Shown in pieces: positions 18,490 to 28,000 of a stretch of DNA of 64,000 nucleotides. Each line of letters opens with the position of its first letter. The first letter of the stretch is position 1. The stretch covers positions 310,001 to 374,000 of the forward strand of contig JAFEBO010000008.1 in NCBI GenBank assembly GCA_018242625.1, written 5' to 3'. Source of the DNA: Planctomycetota bacterium. Lineage in GTDB: Bacteria; Planctomycetota; Phycisphaerae; Phycisphaerales; UBA1924. Below the pieces are notes generated by a model, which saw only the letters and a program-made list of their open reading frames with translations, did no database searches and was not told the DNA's origin. The translations under genes and the position numbers were made by a program.

Positions 18490-19833
18490 TTGCCCACGAT
18501 CAACGACATCCTGATCGCCTCTTTCGGTATCGCGCAGGTGCTCTGGTTCTTTGCGTTTGGTGCCAGCGCGGGCTCGCTGATCAACGTGCTGGTCTACCGC
18601 CTGCCGCTGGGCTTGAGCGTTGTGACCCCGCCCAGCCGGTGCCCGTCTTGCCAGACGCAGTTGACCTGGAGAGAGAACATCCCGGTCCTGGGCTGGCTGA
18701 TGCTGGGCGGACGATGCCGGTTCTGCAAGTCGCGCATTTCGCCGGAGTATCCGCTGGTCGAAGCCTTTGTCGGCGTGCTTTTCGCCGGGCTGTATGTCCT
18801 CTATTACCTCACCCCGCCCGAAGCGCGGTATCTCGGGATCGCATTCGGAAAAGTGGCGCCGGCCTGGGCTGGGCCCGGGTATGGGTTTGCCAGCCCGCTC
18901 CTGGAAACCTGGCCCACGTTCGGCCTCATCCTCCTGCTGATGGGATCGCTGGTCGCGATGACCCTGGTGGACGCAAAGACGTTCACGATTCCGCTGATCC
19001 TTACCTGGATTCCGGTCGTTGTGGCCTTCCTGGTTCACCCCGTTCACGCCCTCGTCATCGAGCGCATGCGGGGCGGCCTTTCCCATACCGCCGCGGGCTG
19101 GGTCTGGACCATCCCGACGCCGGGCCCCAACTCCTGGTACTGGGTCGGGGCGGCGGGGGGAGGCCTTCTCGGCCTGGGCTTTTCGCTGCTGCTTCTGCGT
19201 TTTGGCTTCATCACGCGGAGCTTCGCGGACTACGGAGACTGGGAAAAGTCGGCGCGGGAAGCGACCGAGGCGGGCTCAGAGCTTTCCGACCCGGAAATGT
19301 GGACGCGTTACCCCTACGCCAGGCGGGAGATGGTCAAGGAACTGGCGTTTTTGGCTTTGCCGGTGGCGCTTGCCTTTGCGGGGGGGTGGGTCGCGGACCG
19401 AGTGATCGGTGCGACTGCCGGGTGGAGCTTCGACCAGCAAACCCAGGGCATGGTCACGAGTCTGCACGTTCCGCTGTGGCTTTCAGCGCTGGCGGGATCG
19501 GTGCTCGGATACCTGGTGGGCGGGGGAATCGTGTGGGCGATCCGGGTCTTTGGCTCCCTGGGCTTTGGCAAGGAGGCGATGGGGCTCGGCGACGTTCACC
19601 TGCTGGCGGCGGTGGGGGCTTGTGTCGGCTGGATCGACGCGTTTGTCGCGTTCTTTCTGGCGGCTTTTGTCGGCGTGGCGTGGGCTCTGCTTGGTGCGGT
19701 CTTTGGGGGACTTCGCCGGCATCTGCCCTATGGCCCGCACCTGGCGGTGGCGACGCTGCTGACGCTCCTGCTCAGGCCGCTGATTCAGACGGGGCTGAGT
19801 TTCCTGCTGCATACGCCGATCGAACTTCCGTGA
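18490..19833 (+). CDS. Prepilin peptidase, A24 family (PilD/GspO)
   Basis: Membrane aspartic protease that cleaves the leader of prepilins such as the product of 8297-9457. It has the N-terminal domain with two CxxC pairs (RCPSCQTQLTWRENIPVLGWL and GRCRFCKSRISPEYPLVE) and several membrane helices. The two catalytic Asp motifs are LVDAKTFTIP and GLGDVHLLAA. At 447 residues it is far longer than the usual 250-300; the extra sequence lies between the two Asp motifs, about residues 185-340, and includes a soluble charged stretch and an additional membrane helix. The second motif has His where most family members have Lys (GxGDxK). TTG start after a GGAAGG-like sequence. Confidence 0.9.
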   Translation: MPTINDILIASFGIAQVLWFFAFGASAGSLINVLVYRLPLGLSVVTPPSRCPSCQTQLTWRENIPVLGWLMLGGRCRFCKSRISPEYPLVEAFVGVLFAGLYVLYYLTPPEARYLGIAFGKVAPAWAGPGYGFASPLLETWPTFGLILLLMGSLVAMTLVDAKTFTIPLILTWIPVVVAFLVHPVHALVIERMRGGLSHTAAGWVWTIPTPGPNSWYWVGAAGGGLLGLGFSLLLLRFGFITRSFADYGDWEKSAREATEAGSELSDPEMWTRYPYARREMVKELAFLALPVALAFAGGWVADRVIGATAGWSFDQQTQGMVTSLHVPLWLSALAGSVLGYLVGGGIVWAIRVFGSLGFGKEAMGLGDVHLLAAVGACVGWIDAFVAFFLAAFVGVAWALLGAVFGGLRRHLPYGPHLAVATLLTLLLRPLIQTGLSFLLHTPIELP

Positions 19834-19844
19834 GCCGGAGCTAT

Positions 19845-19870
19845 CCGACAGGTTACTCACAACCTGTCGG
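19845..19870 (+). terminator. Perfect inverted repeat after prepilin peptidase
   Basis: CCGACAGGTT (19845-19854) and AACCTGTCGG (19861-19870) form a perfect ten-base stem with a six-base loop, 11 bases after the stop. The following TTGGCGTTTATT is only weakly T-rich, so it may be a terminator or a protein-binding palindrome. Confidence 0.55.
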
Positions 19871-19880
19871 TTGGCGTTTA

Positions 19881-20042
19881 TTCCCGCAGAAAGTGCCGCA
19901 GAACGGCCCAATCTGCGGGAAAACGGGGAGGATCTCCGATAATCTTGCGCCAGTATCAACACGGCGTTCCGCAGAGTGCGGACGTGCAATAGACGACAGC
20001 CCGGCGCGAACGCCGGTCGGGTCGGTTGGAACCCGGCGCGAA
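19881..20042 (+). promoter_or_regulatory. Structured leader upstream of the Pal-like gene
   Basis: Contains a second perfect ten-base inverted repeat, TTCCCGCAGA (19881-19890) with TCTGCGGGAA (19912-19921), and a hairpin CCGGCG-CGAA-CGCCGG (20001-20016) with a stable-type tetraloop. CCCGGCGCGAA occurs twice as a direct repeat (20000-20010 and 20032-20042). The ribosome-binding site GAGGAG lies just downstream. The function is unknown. Confidence 0.45.
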
Positions 20043-20070
20043 AAGGTAATGGATTCGAGGAGTAACGGAC

Positions 20071-20733
20071 ATGGAAGGACTTTGGAAGAAACTGGTTCTG
20101 GTGGGTGTGCTGGCCGGCGGGTTGGCGCTGGGCGGCTGCAACAACAACAAGCAGGCCGAAGCGGACGCCGCGAACGAGTCGAACGAGCTTCGCCAGAAGA
20201 ATGCGCAGCTCGAGCAGTCGCTGCGTGAGCGCGACGCGACGATCGCCGAGCTTCAGAAGAACCAGGCCCAGCAGCAGCAGGTGGTGCAGCAGCCGCCGGC
20301 GAACGACTTCCAGACCGGTGGCGGCAACCGCAACGGTGGCACCGGCAACCTGGGAAGCGACATTGCCGTCGATAACATGGCCGAGGGCACCCGCATGACC
20401 GTCGCGGGCGACGTTCTCTTCGGTTCGGGCTCGGCGGACCTGAAGCAGTCGGCGAAGAAGACGCTCGACAAGGTCGCGGCCGAACTCAAGAGCAACAAGT
20501 ACTCCCGCTACAGCGTGCGGGTGGACGGCTACACCGACAGCGACCCGATCAAGCGCAGCAAGTGGGCCTCGAACGAGGCTCTCTCCGAGGCTCGCGCCCG
20601 CTCGGTCGAGAAGTATCTCGAGTCCAAGGGCGTGAGCTCTTCGCGTCTGAGCGCGGTTGGGCGCGGGGCGGCAAACCCGAAGAAGACCAAGGCGGACAGC
20701 CGCCGGGTTGAGATCATCATTCTCAACAAGTAA
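20071..20733 (+). CDS. Pal/OmpA-like peptidoglycan-associated lipoprotein
   Basis: A 220-residue outer-membrane lipoprotein. A short signal with lipobox LALGGC is followed by a coiled-coil and Gln-rich linker (ESNELRQKNAQLEQSLRERD), which is longer than in E. coli Pal. The C-terminal OmpA domain has GDVLFGSGSADLK, VRVDGYTDSDP, NEALSEARARSVEKYL and GRGAANPKKTKADSRRVEI. This domain binds diaminopimelate in peptidoglycan and tethers the outer membrane. The coiled-coil is also found in Lpp-like proteins. No tol genes flank it. GAGGAG nine bases before the ATG supports the start; a strong terminator follows. Confidence 0.88.
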   Translation: MEGLWKKLVLVGVLAGGLALGGCNNNKQAEADAANESNELRQKNAQLEQSLRERDATIAELQKNQAQQQQVVQQPPANDFQTGGGNRNGGTGNLGSDIAVDNMAEGTRMTVAGDVLFGSGSADLKQSAKKTLDKVAAELKSNKYSRYSVRVDGYTDSDPIKRSKWASNEALSEARARSVEKYLESKGVSSSRLSAVGRGAANPKKTKADSRRVEIIILNK

Positions 20734-20752
20734 ACATTTCGAATCGTTGTCG

Positions 20753-20784
20753 AAAGGCCCGTCCGCTCCGGACGGGCCTTTTTT
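20753..20784 (+). terminator. Strong Rho-independent terminator
   Basis: Perfect 13-base stem AAAGGCCCGTCCG (20753-20765) / CGGACGGGCCTTT (20769-20781) with a three-base loop and a six-T run. It ends the Pal-like transcript. Confidence 0.9.
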
Positions 20785-20823
20785 CATGCGCAGAGGGCGC
20801 GCGAGCGAAGAATGGACGGGCTC

Positions 20824-21651
20824 TCAGGAACGCTGCGCATCGCCGAAAACGCGGAGGTTGGCCGGGAGCACCTGCAATCTCTCGGCGCGAACCGGGACGC
20901 CCTGCCAGAGCAGTTCGGGCATTCCGACGATGTGGATCGTCCCGTCGTAGCCGTGAAAGATGCGTCCGTCCAGGTGGGGCTGATACATGGCGTCGGGGCT
21001 GTTGTCTGCGATCTTGAAGAGCGGGAAGTACTCGGCCCGCACGAAGATTGCATTCCACTTGTTGGCGCAGACGAGTTCGTACCCCCGTTCCTTTGCCAAA
21101 AGCGTGAGTGCGAGCAGCGAACAGCCCTGGTTGATTTTCGCGGTGCGTTCCTGCACGAACACCACATCGTTGGGCACGGTGGGATTGAACTCGATGACGA
21201 TGACTTTCGCGGTGTGGGCCGCCAGCCCTTCCCAGATGTAGTAATCGATTCCGTCGACGTCGATGCAGAGAAGATCGATTTCCCGGGGGCAATTCTGTTC
21301 GGCGAGGATCTCGTCGAGTGTTCCCTGCCCCTTGTCGAGCTGCACGTAACGGTTGACCAGGTGCGCCTTGGGATTGTCGCGGTAGGTGTGCTGGAGTGTC
21401 TTGAACTTCTCGGCGTTGGCCTCGATCAGGTATCCGGTCCAATCCTGCTGCCGGATGAGCGAGTGGGTGTTGGAGTAGAGCACGCCGTCCCACGCGCCGA
21501 ACTCGACACAGACCTTGCCGTGCTGCCCGATGACCTCGAAGATCTTGGCCAGGATTCCGTCTTCGCCGCACTGCGAAGTGACGTTGGACCGGTGATTCCA
21601 GAGCCAGGTACTGGCCGGGTTGGTCGGGCGCCGGATCATCCTGAGCTTCAT
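20824..21651 (-). CDS. FkbM-family methyltransferase-like protein
   Basis: A 275-residue protein with a Rossmann-type methyltransferase core: KVCVEFGAWDGVLYSNTHSL (SAM-binding strand and loop), WTGYLIEANAEKFKTL (acidic residue ending strand 2), PREIDLLCIDVDGIDYYIWEG and VIVIEFNPTVPND. This matches FkbM-like enzymes that methylate hydroxyls on sugars or small molecules. The C-terminal 90 residues are not recognised. GCAGGAG five bases before the ATG at 21651 is a good ribosome-binding site. The gene is isolated and divergent from the fasciclin gene. Confidence 0.75.
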   Translation of the reverse strand: MKLRMIRRPTNPASTWLWNHRSNVTSQCGEDGILAKIFEVIGQHGKVCVEFGAWDGVLYSNTHSLIRQQDWTGYLIEANAEKFKTLQHTYRDNPKAHLVNRYVQLDKGQGTLDEILAEQNCPREIDLLCIDVDGIDYYIWEGLAAHTAKVIVIEFNPTVPNDVVFVQERTAKINQGCSLLALTLLAKERGYELVCANKWNAIFVRAEYFPLFKIADNSPDAMYQPHLDGRIFHGYDGTIHIVGMPELLWQGVPVRAERLQVLPANLRVFGDAQRS

Positions 21652-21948
21652 AAAGACTCCTGCAGTGGATTGCACCCCGGTTGCTTTGAGCGGGCCAAAG
21701 AATAGCCGGAAGGCTCCTGGGGGCTTCTCGCATCGGGAGCAAGTCCGGAGGATCGGCGCCGCGTGGTGCGGGCAGGCCGGAAAACATGCGAGCGGAGCGA
21801 ATCTGAACTTCGGCGACGAACGGATAAAAGCCCGTTGATCGCGGCGCGGGCTGGGGCCGGCGCCGGGGCAGATTTTCCAGGCAATGCAGGATGGCGAACC
21901 CGGCAACAGGCCGCACCGCTGTCTCTGCGCAAAGAAAGGACGGCGGAT

Positions 21949-22899
21949 ATGAAGCGGCATCTGGCGGTTTTTGCGGGACTCGCATTCGCGGGCGTGATCG
22001 CGCTGGCGGGCGGACAGGGCAATTCCTGCTCGGGAGACAACGCAAAGAGCGCTCCGGCAACTCCGAAACACCAGTCGCGGGAGGAGGGCAACATTCTCGA
22101 GACCGCTCTGGCGGCGGGGAAATTCAAAACGCTTTGCGCGGCGGTGCGTGCCGCGGGCCTGAGCGAGCAGCTCCGCGCGAAGGGGCCCATCACGGTCTTT
22201 GCCCCGACCGACGAAGCGTTCGCAAAGCTCGGAACCGCGACGATCGAATCGCTTCTGCTGCCGGAAAACAAGGAAAAGCTGGTTGCAATCCTGACCTATC
22301 ACGTTGTGGCCGGCAAGGTGCTGTCCGGCGACGTCCGCACCATGGGCGCGACGACGCTCAACGGGCAGCGGGTCGATCTTGTTTCGGGCAAGGGGGGTAT
22401 CACTGTTGACGGGGCTCAGGTCGTGATGGCGGATGTGACCGCGTCGAACGGGGTCATCCATGCGATCGATACGGTTCTGATGCCCTCAGAACAAACGGTC
22501 GTCGAAGTTGCGATGGAGAGCGCGCAGTTCAAGACGCTGTGCAAGCTGCTCAAGGCCGCGGGCCTGACCGATGCGCTGTCAGGGCCCGGCCCGTACACGG
22601 TGTTCGCACCGACCGACGAGGCCTTTGCCAAAGTTGATCGGGCAACGCTCGACAGCCTGCTGGAGCCTGAGAACAAGCAGAAGCTCAAGGACGTTCTCAA
22701 GTACCATGTGCTCAAGGCGCGGGTGTACAGCGATCAGGCGGCCAAGGCGGGTGAGGCCCATACCGCGCTGGGCAAGGAAGTCCGGCTGACCGTCCGCGAC
22801 GAGTCGCTGCGGGTGAACGACGCCAAGGTTGTCAAGGCCAATATCGATGCCAAGAACGGCGTGATTCATGTCATCGATGAGGTGCTCATCCCGGAATAA
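21949..22899 (+). CDS. Secreted protein with two fasciclin (FAS1) domains
   Basis: A 316-residue exported protein with a signal peptide ([22 protein letters not shown]) and a free Cys soon after. Two FAS1 domains follow at about 48-178 and 180-316. Both show the FAS1 marks [20 protein letters not shown] or LKYHVL, and NGVIHxID(T/E)VLxP, and they are so alike that internal duplication is clear. FAS1 domains mediate adhesion at the cell surface. It lies just upstream of an ECF sigma factor and an RskA-like anti-sigma factor, the same set of gene types as MPT70/MPT83 with SigK-RskA in mycobacteria. AAGAAAGGA precedes the ATG. Confidence 0.88.
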   Translation: MKRHLAVFAGLAFAGVIALAGGQGNSCSGDNAKSAPATPKHQSREEGNILETALAAGKFKTLCAAVRAAGLSEQLRAKGPITVFAPTDEAFAKLGTATIESLLLPENKEKLVAILTYHVVAGKVLSGDVRTMGATTLNGQRVDLVSGKGGITVDGAQVVMADVTASNGVIHAIDTVLMPSEQTVVEVAMESAQFKTLCKLLKAAGLTDALSGPGPYTVFAPTDEAFAKVDRATLDSLLEPENKQKLKDVLKYHVLKARVYSDQAAKAGEAHTALGKEVRLTVRDESLRVNDAKVVKANIDAKNGVIHVIDEVLIPE

Positions 22900-22913
22900 C
22901 CGGGCTGCCCATC

Positions 22914-22941
22914 GCCCGCCCGAAAGGGTCGGCGGGGGTTT
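22914..22941 (+). terminator. Terminator after the fasciclin gene
   Basis: CCCGCC (22915-22920) pairs with GGCGGG (22931-22936), with internal CCC-GAAA-GGG pairing, followed by GGTTTTC. It separates the fasciclin gene from the sigma-factor operon. Confidence 0.6.
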
Positions 22942-23137
22942 TCTGCGGGGAATGGTGCCCGGCGGCTTTTGGAGGTCCGAGAGCAGGACGGGCATCCGGG
23001 AGGGGCGGTCCGTCGAATCCAGAGGTGGGGGAGCAGGCCGTCCCCTTGCGTCTATGTCTTCACTCCCGGCGATTCCATTTCGATCTTTCTGCGCGATGGA
23101 GCGTGGTCCATGTCCGGACCGGCGGGCGGGGCATCTC

Positions 23138-23143
23138 TATGAT
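23138..23143 (+). promoter_or_regulatory. -10 element TATGAT of the sigma/anti-sigma operon
   Basis: TATGAT at 23138-23143, 24 bases before the GTG at 23168. If used, transcription would begin near 23150, which rules out the ATG at 23096 as start. No clear -35 box is seen. Confidence 0.35.
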
Positions 23144-23167
23144 CGAACGCGTCGGGCGGCACGGACC

Positions 23168-23764
23168 GTGGCCGCGACGCGGGAGCAGTCCGAGTTCTTG
23201 GATCAGCCGCTTCTCCAACGCATTGCTTCGGGTGATAAGGCGGCGGTGCAGCAGTGCATCGAGCGATACACCGGGCTGGTATGGTCTTTGACGAGGCGGA
23301 TGAGCCTGAACACGGCCGACGCGGAAGATGCGGTGCAGGAAATCTTTGTCGAGATCTGGCGGAACGCTTACCGGTTTGATCCGGCGGTGGCCTCCGAAAC
23401 GACCTTTATTGCCATGATCGCGCGGCGCCGGCTCATCGACCGCAAACGAAGGGCGGCGAGGCAGAAGGATCGTGCGGCGCTCGATGAGGGCAGCGCGGGC
23501 GGCGTAACTCCGACGCAAAGTGTGGCGAGCGAACTGGGGGAGGAAGCGGCGAACGCGGCCCGTGTCCTGCAGGAGCTGAGCTCCGAACAGCAGCGGGTCC
23601 TGCGTCTCTCGCTTATCCAGGGTCTGTCGCACGAGAAGATTGCAACGGCGACAGGGATGCCCCTTGGCACCGTCAAGACGCACGCGCGGCGCGGCCTGCT
23701 CCGCATACGGCAGATGCTGACAGGTGGCGCCCGGACGCCCGCGGGCGGGGAGGCGCGGTCATGA
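23168..23764 (+). CDS. ECF sigma-70 family sigma factor (SigK-like context)
   Basis: A 198-residue sigma factor with only regions 2 and 4. Region 2 includes SLTRRMSLNTADAEDAVQEIFVEIWRNAYRFDP, and region 4 has LQELSSEQQRVLRLSLIQGLSHEKIATATGMPLGTVKTHARRGLLRIR with a helix-turn-helix. Start is uncertain: GTG at 23168 is preferred because a TATGAT element lies between it and the ATG at 23096, which would give 222 residues. Its stop overlaps the next start by 4 bases (ATGA), so it is translationally coupled to its anti-sigma factor. The fasciclin gene upstream is a likely target. Confidence 0.88.
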   Translation: MAATREQSEFLDQPLLQRIASGDKAAVQQCIERYTGLVWSLTRRMSLNTADAEDAVQEIFVEIWRNAYRFDPAVASETTFIAMIARRRLIDRKRRAARQKDRAALDEGSAGGVTPTQSVASELGEEAANAARVLQELSSEQQRVLRLSLIQGLSHEKIATATGMPLGTVKTHARRGLLRIRQMLTGGARTPAGGEARS

Positions 23765-24645
23765 ATACGCACCTCCCGAATCTGCCTCCCGATCAGCAGG
23801 AACTGCTCAATGAGCTGCTGGCTGACCGTGCGTTGCAGGGGCTGGACCCCGCGCAGGAAGCGCAGCTGGCGGAGCTTTTCCGGCGTGCCGGCATTGAGGA
23901 TGATGACAGTTTCGATCTGGCGGCGGCCGCCGCGATGCTGGCGTCGATCGGCCCCGTGGAATCGGCCCCGGCTTCTGTCTATACGCGTGCGGGGCAGGCG
24001 GCCGAGTCGTTTAGCCGCGAGATGGTGAACAGCCGCAACATGGTCGGTGCGCCGGCTCTCAGGATCACCGAGCCGGACTATGTGCCTGTGCCCCCGCGTC
24101 GGATCAGCAGCGCGTGGCTGGGCTGGATGGCGGCGGCGGCGTGTCTGGCATTTGCGGCGCTGGGCTGGATCCAGATGTTTGCCAATAGACAGAACTCGCT
24201 CGCGCCCGCGCCCTCGCTCGTGTCCCTGCGCGACAAGCTCTCGCAGACGCCCGATTCGCGACGGCTGACCTGGAAGGACTGGGACAATCCGGAGATCAAG
24301 GGAGTCACCGGAGAGGTTGTCTGGAACGAGCGGGAGCAGCGCGGATATATGACTTTCCGCGGACTGCCCGCCAACGACCCGACCAAGGAACAGTTCCAGC
24401 TCTGGATCGTGGATGCACGCGGTCTGGCGCAGCGGGTCAGCGGCGGCATCTTCAACTCCAACGGGCTCAACTCGGGCTGGCAGGGAGAAGTGCGCACCGA
24501 GGAAGCGGGCGGTGAGCTGATCGTCGAGATTTCGCCGCGTATTCACGTGGGAGAGCCGGCGCTCTTCGCGGTGACGATCGAAGGCCCGGGCGGCACGTGG
24601 GTCTCGGACATGAAGCGGCGGGTTGTGGCGGCAAGCGGCAGCTAG
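23761..24645 (+). CDS. RskA-like membrane anti-sigma factor
   Basis: A 294-residue protein with a cytoplasmic N-terminal sigma-binding region (about 1-115, without the zinc His-Cys-Cys motif) and one membrane helix (WLGWMAAAACLAFAALGWI, about 120-138). The periplasmic domain has the RskA pattern: GEVVWNEREQRGYMTFRGLP, KEQFQLWIVD, SGGIFNSN, and FAVTIEGPGG. Such factors hold the sigma factor inactive and release it after regulated proteolysis. The ATG overlaps the sigma stop. A tRNA gene follows. Confidence 0.86.
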   Translation: MNTHLPNLPPDQQELLNELLADRALQGLDPAQEAQLAELFRRAGIEDDDSFDLAAAAAMLASIGPVESAPASVYTRAGQAAESFSREMVNSRNMVGAPALRITEPDYVPVPPRRISSAWLGWMAAAACLAFAALGWIQMFANRQNSLAPAPSLVSLRDKLSQTPDSRRLTWKDWDNPEIKGVTGEVVWNEREQRGYMTFRGLPANDPTKEQFQLWIVDARGLAQRVSGGIFNSNGLNSGWQGEVRTEEAGGELIVEISPRIHVGEPALFAVTIEGPGGTWVSDMKRRVVAASGS

Positions 24646-24673
24646 TGCGGAAGCTGGTGGCTTTGGGGGGCAG

Positions 24674-24702
24674 GTGACGTTCGGCCGGGGCTTGCCTACG
24701 CT
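24674..24702 (+). promoter_or_regulatory. Putative promoter of tRNA-Val
   Basis: GTGACG (24674-24679), 17-base spacer, TACGCT (24697-24702), ending 14 bases before the mature tRNA. A plausible housekeeping promoter, though neither box is a strong match. Confidence 0.4.
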
Positions 24703-24716
24703 TTGCGTCGAAATCC

Positions 24717-24790
24717 GGGCGATTGGCGCAGTTGGCTAGCGCGCATGCATGACACGCATGAGGTCACTGGTTCGAGCCCAGTATCGCCCA
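24717..24790 (+). tRNA. tRNA-Val (GAC)
   Basis: Full cloverleaf: acceptor GGGCGAT/ATCGCCC, D arm GCGC/GCGC, anticodon stem CATGC/GCATG with loop ATGACAC (anticodon GAC), T arm ACTGG-TTCGAGC-CCAGT, discriminator A. The CCA end is not encoded in full (A followed by CTT). A terminator follows six bases later. Confidence 0.95.
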
Positions 24791-24795
24791 CTTTT

Positions 24796-24826
24796 GCCCC
24801 GGCCGACGGCCGGGGCTGTCTTTTTT
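24796..24826 (+). terminator. Terminator of tRNA-Val
   Basis: Perfect nine-base stem GCCCCGGCC (24796-24804) / GGCCGGGGC (24808-24816), loop GAC, then TGTCTTTTTT. Confidence 0.85.
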
Positions 24827-24960
24827 GGGGAGCGCAGGGGTCGCGAACGGTCTGCAAGGGCCGAATTTTGCGTGGGTCCGGCCCGGAACTGCCTCCGACG
24901 AATGCCCAATCAGTACAAACCCGACCCCGGACTGCTCCGGGGCGTTCGCGCATCTTTTCG

Positions 24961-24966
24961 TACACT
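24961..24966 (+). promoter_or_regulatory. -10-like TACACT upstream of the tricorn homologue
   Basis: CGTACACT at 24959-24966. A start of transcription near 24973 would give a 36-base leader carrying AAAGGAG before the TTG at 25009. It shares the GTACACT core with the elements at 14476 and 29057. Confidence 0.4.
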
Positions 24967-25008
24967 TCGCCCCTCCGCAACTGTGCGGAATCCAAAGGAG
25001 TCCTTTGC

Positions 25009-28000
25009 TTGAAATTGCTCGCGAATCGTGACGTCTCTGTCCTGGCTCTGCTCGCTGTGCTCGCAGGGCTGCCGCTTTCTGCCCACGCCGATGTGACGCC
25101 GAGCGGCGTCATGATGCGGTACCCCGCAATCAGCAAGGACAAGATCGCGTTCGTGTACGCGAACGACATCTGGCTGGTCCCGCGCGAAGGGGGCGTCGCG
25201 CTCCCGCTCTCGACTCCGGCGGGCACCGAAGTATTTCCGAAGTTCAGCCCGGACGGGTCGCAGATTGCCTTCAGCGCGAACTATGACGGCGTCCAGAGTT
25301 TGTACACCCTGCCGGTCTCGGGCGGCGCCTCGAACCGCGTAACGTACTTCGGCAGCATGCCCATGCCGGTGGGCTGGACGAACCAGAACGAGCTGGTTTT
25401 CTACGCCGGCAACATTGAGGGAATGGGGCGTCAGAGCAAGCTGTATCACGTTTCACCCAATGGCGGCATGCCCACGCTCTACCCGATGCCGTACGGCACC
25501 TTTGCCTCGGTGAGCCCGGACGGGTCGCAGATCGCGTACATCCCCCACACGACCGATTTCCGCACGTGGAAGCGTTATCGCGGCGGCATGGCCACGGATA
25601 TCTGGCTCTTCAATCTCAAGGACAATTCGGCGAAGCAGATCACCGACTGGGAAGGCACGGACACCTTCCCGATGTTCAATCCCGCGGGCAAGGGCGATGT
25701 GGTGTACTACACCTCCGACCAGGGGCCCGAGCACCGTCTGAACGTGTGGTCGTATGACGTGGCGAGCGGCAAGCGCACGCAACTGACCAACTTCACGGAA
25801 GATGACGTTCGATTCCCGTCGATCGGACCGGGCCCTTCGGGCAAGGGAGAGATCATCTTCCAGCTCGGCGCCGGGCTGACGGTGCTGGACCTGGCGACCA
25901 GCAAGACGCGCGAGGTGAGCGTGACGATCCCTGGGGATCGCCAGACGCCGCGCACGCGCACGTTTGATGCGGCGAAGAACCTTGGCAGCGCATCGATCTC
26001 GCCATCGGGCAAGCGCGTGGCTGTGATTGGGCGGGGTGATATCTGGACCGCCCCGGCCAAGGACGGCGCGCTCCGCAATCTGACACGCACCGACAATATC
26101 AATGAGCGCGAAGCGGCCTGGAGCCCGGACGGGCGCTGGCTGGCCTATCTCTCGGACGAATCGGGCGAGTATGAAATCTGGCTGCGTCCCTCCGATGCCA
26201 AGCCGCCGGAGAAGAAGGACGACAAGAAGGAAGACAAAAAGGCTTCCGACGCGAAGGCGGACGACAAGAAAGCGGAAGAAAAACCGGCCGAAGCCAAGCC
26301 CGCGGACGCCAAGGCCGAGGAAAAAAAGGCCGAAGACGAGAAGAAATCCAAGCCCCGGAAGCTCACGTCGCTGGGCGAAGGGCAGCGGATGAACCTGCAG
26401 TGGTCGCCCGACTCCAAGTACATCACCTTCTCCGAGAATACCGGCAAGCTCTACCTGCTCGAGGTTGAGCCTGAGCGGCTCGTGGTCATCGACACCGATC
26501 CCTGGGCAGGCGGATCGCCGACGGTTTCGTTCAGCAGCGACTCGCAGTGGATCGCGTACGACCGGGCCGATGACCAGAACAACAACTCCTGCATCTGGCT
26601 CTACAACACCAAGAGCGGCCAGAAGACCCGCGTCACAAGCCCGATGTTCTCCAGTTCCGATCCCGCGTTTGACCGCAAGGGCGATTTCCTCTACTTCAAC
26701 TCCAACCGGTCCATCAACAACCCGTATTACTCCGACCTCGACACGACTTTTATCTACGCGGATACGCAGTCGCTGCACATGATCCCGCTGCGCCAGGACG
26801 TCAAGAGCCCTTACCTGCCGACCGGCGATGAAGAGACGTACAAGGAAGAAGCCAAGAAGGAAGAGCCCAAGAAAGAGGAAGGCAAGAAAGACGAAGGCAA
26901 GAAGGAAGAAGGCAAAAAGGAAGACGGCAAGAAGGACGAGGCAAAGAAGGACGAGGCAAAGAAGGATGCGGCGGCCGATGCGGACGACGGCGTGACCGGC
27001 ACATGGTCCGGAACGGCCAAGGGCCCGGACGGCTCGCCCGTACCCGCGGCGGGCATCCCGATCTCGATCACGCTGAAGCTCGCCGCCGATGGCTCGGTGA
27101 CCGGATCGCTGACGGGCCCGATGGGCAACGTGGCGATCACCGGCGGGCGCTACGACAAAGCCAGCGGCGAGATGACCCTCAATATCGCCACCGACTCGGG
27201 CGCGGGCACGCTCAAAGGAAAGGTCTCGGGCGGCAAGTTTGAGGGCACCTGGAGCATGGGTGAACTGGGCGGAGACTTTGCGGTCAACCGCGCCGCGGCG
27301 GCCGGAGGCAACGGAGCCAAGGACGCCAAGGCCGATGCCAAGAACGGCGACAAGTCCGCCGAAAAGACCAAGGAGGTCAAGATTGATCTGGCCGATCTTG
27401 AATCCCGCGCAATCCGCCTGCCTCTGAATCCGGGCAGGTTCGGTTCGCTGGGCGTTTCGTCGGACGACAAGCTGATTTTCGTTCGCTCGACGTTCACGAC
27501 CGCCGGACAGATCCCCGGCGATATCAAGATCTTCGATCCCAAGGACGAGAAGAAGGAAGAGAAGCTCGTCACCGCTTCGGCATCAAGCTATGAACTCACG
27601 CCCGACGGCAAGCGGATGCTCGTCCGTCGCGGGAGCAGCCTGAACGTCATGGATGCCGCCGCCGGGGGCGGGAACTCGACCAGTGTTCCGACAGCCGGGA
27701 TGAATGTCTCGGTGCGTCCGCGCGAGGAATGGAAGCAGATTCTTCGCGATGTGTACCGCTACGAGCGCGACTACTTCTACGACGCCGGGCTGCACGGTGT
27801 CGACTGGAAGAAGGTCCACGATCACTACGCCAAGATGGTCGACGAGGCCGTGAGCCGCGAAGACATGAACTACATCATCGGCGAGATGATCAGCGAGCTC
27901 AATATCGGCCACGCGTACGTCGGGCCGGTGTCCAGCGAAAATCCGGCGACTTCCAACGTCGGCCTTCTCGGGTGCGACTTCACGCTCGACAAGACCGACA

